DNA from: Candidatus Aenigmatarchaeota archaeon
GTDB lineage: Archaea > Aenigmatarchaeota > Aenigmatarchaeia > QMZS01
Length of the DNA stretch: 8,376 bases
Assembly (NCBI GenBank): GCA_030620695.1
Contig: JAUXEA010000016.1
Span: 1-8,376 of the forward strand
Direction of reading: 5' to 3'
Shown here: positions 4,077 through 8,376 of the stretch, piece after piece
Layout: each line of letters opens with the position of its first letter
How positions within the stretch are numbered: position 1 is the stretch's first letter
Position numbers and translations under genes: made by a program
The notes under the pieces: model-generated
Told to the model about the DNA's origin: nothing
The model's database searches: none
What the model saw: only the letters and a program-made list of their open reading frames with translations

Positions 4077-5197
4077 AGTTTAACCATTCTCGGATTTTTC
4101 CCCATTATTTTTAATAAATCCCAAAGTCTTATAAACTCATTCAACTTTGCAATTCTTATCTGGGATATTCCGAATTTTGCGATTTTGGTGAGTAAACTTA
4201 AATAAGAGATTGTGGAATCACATGTCTCCCCGGAACGATGTGAAAGAACAGGAACCATTTTTAATTCCTTTGCTTTTTTAATACACTTCAAAGCCCCTGT
4301 AACAGTTCCAACCTGGTTTGGTTTTATAATAACAGAATTTGCGATTTTACTGTTTAATCTTTTGATTTGAGTTGCAAATATATCATCACCGCAAATTAAA
4401 CACTTATTCCCGAATTTTTTTGTGAGCTCTTTAAAACCAGAAAAATCATTTTCATTAAAAGGGTCTTCAATAAAATAAAGTTTATAATCTTTTATCCAGG
4501 TGCTGATTAAATCTATCTGTTCTTCTTTACTAACTTTTTTGTCTTTGTAAACATAATTTCCTTTTCTAAACAATTCTGATGCAGCCAAATCAATTCCTAT
4601 TTTTGTTTTGTATTTTTTTGCAATCTCCAAAACTTTCTCTAATGCTTCTTCATTTCCGAAATTCATTGCCAAAGCCCCCTCATCATTTAACCCAAGATAT
4701 TTATTTTTGTGTTTTTCTCTAATCTCATTCCATACTTCAAAATTTGTTTTTATTCCCTCAAAAATATTTTTTGATTTGACTGGCAGTAAAAGGATTTCCT
4801 GAATATCTGTTTTCCCGTGGTGAACTCCTCCACCAACAACATTTCCAAGAGGAATTGGAAATTCTCCAGAGACACTTTGCAAAAATTTTTCTTTACTCAA
4901 ATTAAAAAAAGCAAATGATAAACTTGTTGTTAAATTAGACCCAATTTTCTCCAGGTTTTTCATCAACAACAAGTCAAATTCTTCCAGTGAAAATTCTCCG
5001 GTAAATCTTCTTTTTATAAATTCAAAATTTTTTATTCCTTTCTCCACATTAATTAATTTTGCTTCTTTGGACCCAACACTTGCCCCGCTTGGAGCACTTC
5101 CAACACCAATTTTACTCCCGGAGAATATAGTTGCCTCTGTTGTTTCTCCCCCCCTTGAATTAAAAATCTTCCTCAAACTAATGCAATCCACTTTCAT
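4073..5197 (-). CDS. eno: Enolase (phosphopyruvate hydratase), compact form
   Basis: Enolase interconverts 2-phosphoglycerate and phosphoenolpyruvate. I place the start at the ATG at 5197-5195, giving 374 residues. It follows the previous stop by one base, has GGAG eight bases upstream, and matches the family start (MKVDCISLRKIFNSRGG). The frame stays open 44 codons further, but that part overlaps the upstream gene and is not enolase-like. All key elements are present: the mobile loop PSGASVG (36-42), His126 in GGGVHHGKTDIQE, Glu134, Glu173 in NDEG (proton shuttle), metal ligands Asp203, Glu244 and Asp271, catalytic Lys292 in IKPNQ, SHRSGE (319-324) and Lys351. It is about 50 residues shorter than typical enolases, with loss mostly in the N-terminal domain. 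It should be active. Its place inside a surface/secretion operon is unusual. Confidence 0.93.
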   Translation of the reverse strand: MKVDCISLRKIFNSRGGETTEATIFSGSKIGVGSAPSGASVGSKEAKLINVEKGIKNFEFIKRRFTGEFSLEEFDLLLMKNLEKIGSNLTTSLSFAFFNLSKEKFLQSVSGEFPIPLGNVVGGGVHHGKTDIQEILLLPVKSKNIFEGIKTNFEVWNEIREKHKNKYLGLNDEGALAMNFGNEEALEKVLEIAKKYKTKIGIDLAASELFRKGNYVYKDKKVSKEEQIDLISTWIKDYKLYFIEDPFNENDFSGFKELTKKFGNKCLICGDDIFATQIKRLNSKIANSVIIKPNQVGTVTGALKCIKKAKELKMVPVLSHRSGETCDSTISYLSLLTKIAKFGISQIRIAKLNEFIRLWDLLKIMGKNPRMVKL

Positions 5198-5198
5198 C

Positions 5199-6539
5199 TT
5201 ATTTACTCCATTTACCTTCAGACCCAACACAGTTCCATTCACCATGCGTGTCCCCGTCAGTTTCGCTGTCACAGTAATCCCATCTGCCTTCATAACATAT
5301 CCATCTATATGGCTCAGAATAACCCGCACCCAGAACTATATTTGAATTCAAACAGTTACCAGAACATAACACACAATCCTCTTGAAATCCACACTGGGCT
5401 GTTATTTCTGAGTATTCGCCAGCACATTTATTATCCTCTTTCACTGCCGAATAATATTCAATTATTCTGGTAATAGTGGGTTTATTTTTACACTTGCATG
5501 GAACCATCCCATACTTTTCACAACCACTTTCTATTCCGCACGGATTCACATCACAATTTATGCAATCATATACAGAGCATTGAAGATTCACAAAGTCAGA
5601 GCAACTGCTACATTCTCTATAACTACTATAATAACATGGACCAATATCGCAAGGGTCTCTGAAACATAAATCCTCTTCTAACCAACTATGTGTATAATCT
5701 TCACATTTGTTTACCACCCCCTCACAATTTTCACATCCTTTTCTGTCTTTCCACCAACATTTTCCAGGTTTAGTGTTTTCACAACTTACTTTATCCTCAT
5801 GATAATCACAAGATAATTCTGGAGGTCCTTCTGTTACCTCAAAACTCGCCGCGTTCTTTAAAGTTATGCAATTTCCTTTTGTATCACAGGCTTCTATATT
5901 CACATAATAAGTTCCGGGTATATCATAATGAGAAGCTATCCGGTAATTATCAGTAGAATAAACATTATCACCCTCTACAGCATCTCCATGTCCCCCAGAG
6001 GGTCCATTATCATACATTTTTTTACTAATTATTTGACCATCAGGTTCACTAACAATTGCATTCACTTCATCAATCCCGGAGAGATCCAATATTTTAGCAG
6101 TTATTAAAAAATGAAATTCATCTTCTGCTGGCATTTCTACTGTGCTTGGCTCTACTTTTGTATCGCTAATTGTTGGTGGTGTTGTATCTTCAGTGGGTTC
6201 TTCAGGAGATTCCTCTTCCTCTGGTGGTTCTTCAGTAGGTTCTGTGGGTTCAGTAGGTTTTTCTGGTCTTACGTAACCAGGACAATTACAAAATTCTTTT
6301 GCTTTTTCATCATCTTCAAATATATCACTTAATTTAGAGGGCACTTCTCCTCTGCATTCATCCACCTGCCAATTACCACATTCTGCTCTGAGTTCCATGT
6401 CTGAGTATATAATTTCAGTTCCAGGCACAAAAGTTTTGTACAAAAAAGCAACGACAATAATAAAGACAAAGATTATTATAACAAAAGCAATAATTGTTTC
6501 TTTATCCATTGCCAAACCTTTTAAATTATTCTCTGTCAT
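5199..6539 (-). CDS. Membrane-anchored Cys-rich surface protein with Ig-like domain
   Basis: A 446-residue protein with a modular extracellular layout. A short polar N-terminus precedes one membrane segment at about 14-34 (TIIAFVIIIFVFIIVVAFLY). Residues 91-121 are a Pro/Glu/Thr-rich linker with EPT repeats. Residues about 119-236 look like an Ig-like beta-sandwich (DTTPPTISDTKVEPST, then DNGPSGGHGDAVEGDNVYS, typical of archaeal and bacterial surface modules). Residues 243-446 hold 26 cysteines in pairs such as CENC, CSSC and CINC, suggesting a disulfide-stabilised outer domain. LKG-LAMDKE near the N-terminus resembles, imperfectly, a class III prepilin site; starting at Met11 is another option. 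The ATG overlaps the ATPase stop (ATGA). No enzyme motif is visible. It may be a pilus-associated or exported adhesin-like protein. The fold calls are inference. Confidence 0.8.
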   Translation of the reverse strand: MTENNLKGLAMDKETIIAFVIIIFVFIIVVAFLYKTFVPGTEIIYSDMELRAECGNWQVDECRGEVPSKLSDIFEDDEKAKEFCNCPGYVRPEKPTEPTEPTEEPPEEEESPEEPTEDTTPPTISDTKVEPSTVEMPAEDEFHFLITAKILDLSGIDEVNAIVSEPDGQIISKKMYDNGPSGGHGDAVEGDNVYSTDNYRIASHYDIPGTYYVNIEACDTKGNCITLKNAASFEVTEGPPELSCDYHEDKVSCENTKPGKCWWKDRKGCENCEGVVNKCEDYTHSWLEEDLCFRDPCDIGPCYYSSYRECSSCSDFVNLQCSVYDCINCDVNPCGIESGCEKYGMVPCKCKNKPTITRIIEYYSAVKEDNKCAGEYSEITAQCGFQEDCVLCSGNCLNSNIVLGAGYSEPYRWICYEGRWDYCDSETDGDTHGEWNCVGSEGKWSK

Positions 6540-8017
6540 AGTAAGGGGTTATATTTTTGTATTTCTTTCTGCACTTCATCTAACTCAAAAATTTTCTTAT
6601 TAACAAGTCTCTCCAAAAATTTTTCCCTGTTTTCAATTTCTTTTTTTATTTTCTTTATTTCTATTCCCTCATCTAATGAAATTTTCTCAATAAGTCTGCT
6701 TTCTTTATTATAACTAAAATTATCGTGCGTGCTGTTCCACAAAACTATCTGGTTCGTATTTATTTTACCTGTTCTATCATCTATATTTACAAATTCCTCT
6801 ATCTTTTTGATTCTCCTGACTAACTGATTTCTTTTTTTAGATCTTATAACTGTAACCACAACATCCAGTAATCCTATTAAAGAGGCAGACAAATTTATTG
6901 GACGTGTTTTTAACCTGCTCACCACAGAATTTAAGTCCTCCGAGTGAAAAGTAGATAAAGTAGGATGCCCGCTTGCCATTCCCTGAAACATTACATAACT
7001 TTCTTCTCCCCTGACTTCCCCAACAATTACATAATCAGGATTCTCTCTAAAACTCTCTCTAAGCAATTTATTTAAATCAACTTCTCCAATTTTTAGTCCT
7101 CCTACAGATTCTCTTGCTACTGTTGCAATCCAGTTTTCATGGTAAAGTCTGATCTCTCTTGTATCCTCAATTGATACGATTTTTGAGTTATAAGGAATAA
7201 ATGTGGAAACAGCATTTAGTAATGTTGTTTTGCCTGCCCCCGCACCACCAATCATCAGAATATTAGCCTGATGTTCTATCAGATACCAAAGATAAGCAAA
7301 AGAGGCGGCAGAGACAGAATTCATTTTAATCAGTTCTATTGGGGAAAAAGGATTTCTCCTGAATTTTCTTATTGAAAAATTTGGACCTCTTGGACTGACT
7401 TCCTCTGAAATTGTGCCCTGAACTCTACTACTGTCTTCTAAACTTCCTTCTAAAAACGGGTTGGAGTAAGTTATATAACGATTGCATCTCTGTGCAAGTT
7501 TTATAATAAAGTCTTTTAATTTGGATTCTTCAGAGTATTTTATATTTGCCTTTATATTCCCAAATAATCTGTGCTTTATATAAATATTTGTATTAATACC
7601 ATTACAATTTATATCCTCAATGTAATCATCATGCATAATCGGTTCTATCTCATTTAAACCAACGAAATCCCTGTATATAAAATACATTATTTTATCAAAC
7701 TGTTTATCTGTTAGTTTAAAATCATACTGCATCAACAAAAACTTTATTTTATCTTCCAGATAATTTATCAGTTTTTTATGGCTTGGAATTTGTGTTGGTG
7801 ATATATCTATTAATTGTAAAAGACCTTTGTAAATTTTGTTAAAAATTTCCTGCTCTTTTTTTGTAAGTTTTGGCTCTATCACTTTATATACAATCTCTTT
7901 TCCATCAAAATAAATGCGTACTTTTACAAAAGGTTTGAGCAAATCATAATATATATCTGTCTTTTTTAAATTTTTTGGTAATTCAATTTTTTGATACACT
8001 TCTTCTAATTTAAACAT
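6536..8017 (-). CDS. Type II/IV secretion system ATPase (FlaI/GspE/PilB superfamily)
   Basis: A 493-residue hexameric-motor ATPase of the archaeal type IV pilus/archaellum/secretion class. The N-terminal 240 residues form the species-variable domain with the usual YIEDINCNGINTNIYIKHR segment (132-150). The core has Walker A GGAGAGKTT (257-265), an Asp box SIEDTREI (282-289), an arginine-bearing ATVARES region (298-304), Walker B DYVIVGEVRG (328-337) and a His box GHPTLSTFHSE (350-360). A charged, coiled-coil-like tail (445-490) ends the protein. It acts on the cytoplasmic side of the membrane, powering assembly of a filament or export of substrates. The usual partner, a TadC/FlaJ membrane platform gene, is not next to it; the following gene encodes a Cys-rich surface protein. 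A TATA box flanked by inverted repeats sits about 21 nt before the ATG. The family is certain, the specific machine is not. Confidence 0.95.
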   Translation of the reverse strand: MFKLEEVYQKIELPKNLKKTDIYYDLLKPFVKVRIYFDGKEIVYKVIEPKLTKKEQEIFNKIYKGLLQLIDISPTQIPSHKKLINYLEDKIKFLLMQYDFKLTDKQFDKIMYFIYRDFVGLNEIEPIMHDDYIEDINCNGINTNIYIKHRLFGNIKANIKYSEESKLKDFIIKLAQRCNRYITYSNPFLEGSLEDSSRVQGTISEEVSPRGPNFSIRKFRRNPFSPIELIKMNSVSAASFAYLWYLIEHQANILMIGGAGAGKTTLLNAVSTFIPYNSKIVSIEDTREIRLYHENWIATVARESVGGLKIGEVDLNKLLRESFRENPDYVIVGEVRGEESYVMFQGMASGHPTLSTFHSEDLNSVVSRLKTRPINLSASLIGLLDVVVTVIRSKKRNQLVRRIKKIEEFVNIDDRTGKINTNQIVLWNSTHDNFSYNKESRLIEKISLDEGIEIKKIKKEIENREKFLERLVNKKIFELDEVQKEIQKYNPLL

Positions 8018-8018
8018 A

Positions 8019-8062
8019 ATTAAACTTTTTATTGTTTATATTGATTAAAAAAGTTTAATCAA
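8019..8062 (-). promoter_or_regulatory. Promoter of the surface operon bracketed by inverted repeats
   Basis: ATTAAACTTTTT (8019-8030) and AAAAAGTTTAAT (8048-8059) form a perfect 12-bp inverted repeat. The minus-strand TATA-like AATATAAAC (8034-8042) lies between the arms, about 21 nt before the ATPase ATG. A second palindrome overlaps it: TTGATTAAA (8041-8049) with TTTAATCAA (8054-8062), loop AAAG. Three half-sites of the form (G/A)TTTAAT or its complement therefore surround the TATA box, as expected for a dimeric repressor. Confidence 0.55.
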
Positions 8063-8106
8063 AAAGAAGAAATTGGGTAGTAAGAAGCCTTTTTATTCAC
8101 TGTAAT

Positions 8107-8138
8107 ACCCCGCCACAGAGTGATGGGGTTCTTTATAG
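8107..8138 (+). promoter_or_regulatory. GC hairpin and TATA-like box upstream of L19e
   Basis: ACCCC (8107-8111) pairs with GGGGT (8125-8129), and CAC (8114-8116) with GTG (8120-8122) inside it, giving an 8-bp hairpin with a symmetric internal loop and loop AGA. It stands out in AT-rich surroundings. CTTTATAG (8131-8138), directly after it, is a TATA-like box centred about 22 nt from the L19e ATG. A second TATA-like CTTTTTATTC (8089-8098) lies before the hairpin; if that one is used, the start point would fall within or near the hairpin. Confidence 0.4.
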
Positions 8139-8156
8139 ATTAATTGTAGAAAATTT

Positions 8157-8376
8157 ATGGACAAGAAGAGATTGGCAGCGAGAGTATTAAAAGTCGGGGA
8201 ATCCAGAATATGGTTTGACCCTGCCCAGAAGAAAGATATAGAGGAGGCAATAACTGCAGCAGATTTTAAAGTTTTGGTCAAAAAAGGAGGGATTAAAAAA
8301 CTGCCGGAAAAGAGGAATTTATCTGCCCGCAGAGGAGGAAGGAAGAGTATGGGTAGTAGGAAAGGAGCAAAATATT
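8157..8376 (+). CDS. 50S ribosomal protein L19e, 3' end outside window
   Basis: The ATG at 8157 opens a frame of 73 codons that continues past the right edge. The protein begins MDKKRLAARVLKVGESRIWF, the characteristic L19e start, followed by DPAQKKDIEEAITAADFKVLVKKGGI (21-46). Its basic tail has SARRGGRKSMGSRKG (57-71), in which the GSRKG motif is the rRNA-binding signature of the family. It is a large-subunit protein shared by archaea and eukaryotes. In many archaea L19e follows L32e in the large ribosomal-protein operon; here the neighbour is the divergent secretion operon, so L19e starts its own transcription unit. No Shine-Dalgarno sequence is visible, which fits a leaderless mRNA from the TATA-like box at 8131-8138. 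Confidence 0.93.
   Translation, partial: MDKKRLAARVLKVGESRIWFDPAQKKDIEEAITAADFKVLVKKGGIKKLPEKRNLSARRGGRKSMGSRKGAKY

Noticed and set aside
5198..5329. In-frame N-terminal extension of enolase by 44 codons
   Set aside because: It overlaps the end of the Cys-rich surface protein gene, does not resemble enolase, and the internal ATG at 5197 has a GGAG site and matches the family N-terminus.
6111..6332. Plus-strand Trp/Phe/Cys-rich open frame
   Set aside because: It is the antisense shadow of the Pro/Glu/Thr-rich linker and Ig-like region of the surface protein.
8093..8281. Minus-strand open frame of 62 codons
   Set aside because: It is antisense to L19e, which is a clear ribosomal protein with its own start.

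Overview
This is an AT-rich archaeal chromosome fragment. Archaeal markers are translation factor aIF2-beta, ribosomal protein L19e, isopentenyl phosphate kinase (archaeal mevalonate route to lipids), a DUF116 protein, an archaeal type II/IV secretion ATPase, a tRNA-Tyr with C1-G72 and no encoded CCA, and TATA-like boxes about 21-23 nt upstream of several start codons, as expected for leaderless mRNAs. The lineage cannot be fixed from the sequence. Small genes, a large Cys-rich surface protein and a multi-intron tRNA would suit a DPANN-type or other uncultivated archaeon, but that is inference.

Layout. 1-792 (minus): a metallo-beta-lactamase-fold hydrolase cut by the window edge, preceded by aIF2-beta. 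821-1091 (plus): a tRNA-Tyr(GUA) gene interrupted by three introns, in the D loop (39 nt), the anticodon loop (47 nt) and the T loop (113 nt). Removing them leaves a 72-nt tRNA. 1096-1713 (minus): a DUF116 protein. 1894-3107 (minus): isopentenyl phosphate kinase overlapping a YkgJ-type Cys-cluster protein. 3203-3400 (minus): a small two-helix membrane protein. 3426-3583: an intergenic structured element. 3588-8017 (minus): a tight four-gene operon in the order secretion ATPase, Cys-rich anchored surface protein, enolase, single-span membrane protein. 8157-8376 (plus): L19e, cut by the window edge.

Most interesting signal. The T-loop intron (965-1077) and the intergenic element (3426-3583), about 2.4 kb apart and in unrelated contexts, are related. 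They share a 23-nt block at 22/23 identity on the same strand. They also share a structured core (AACACTCG, hairpin, CGGTGC, A/T hairpin, CTCGAGC), which lies in opposite orientation relative to that block. The stems are kept while the sequences of the hairpin arms differ. This suggests a small mobile or invertible structured RNA/DNA element that can live inside a tRNA as an intron.

How the genes work together. Most are housekeeping: translation initiation, a tRNA, a ribosomal protein, lipid precursor synthesis and glycolysis. The exception is the 3588-8017 operon, which joins an ATPase motor for pilus or secretion machinery to a membrane-anchored Cys-rich protein and, unexpectedly, to enolase. 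An overlapping set of inverted repeats brackets its promoter and may be an operator.
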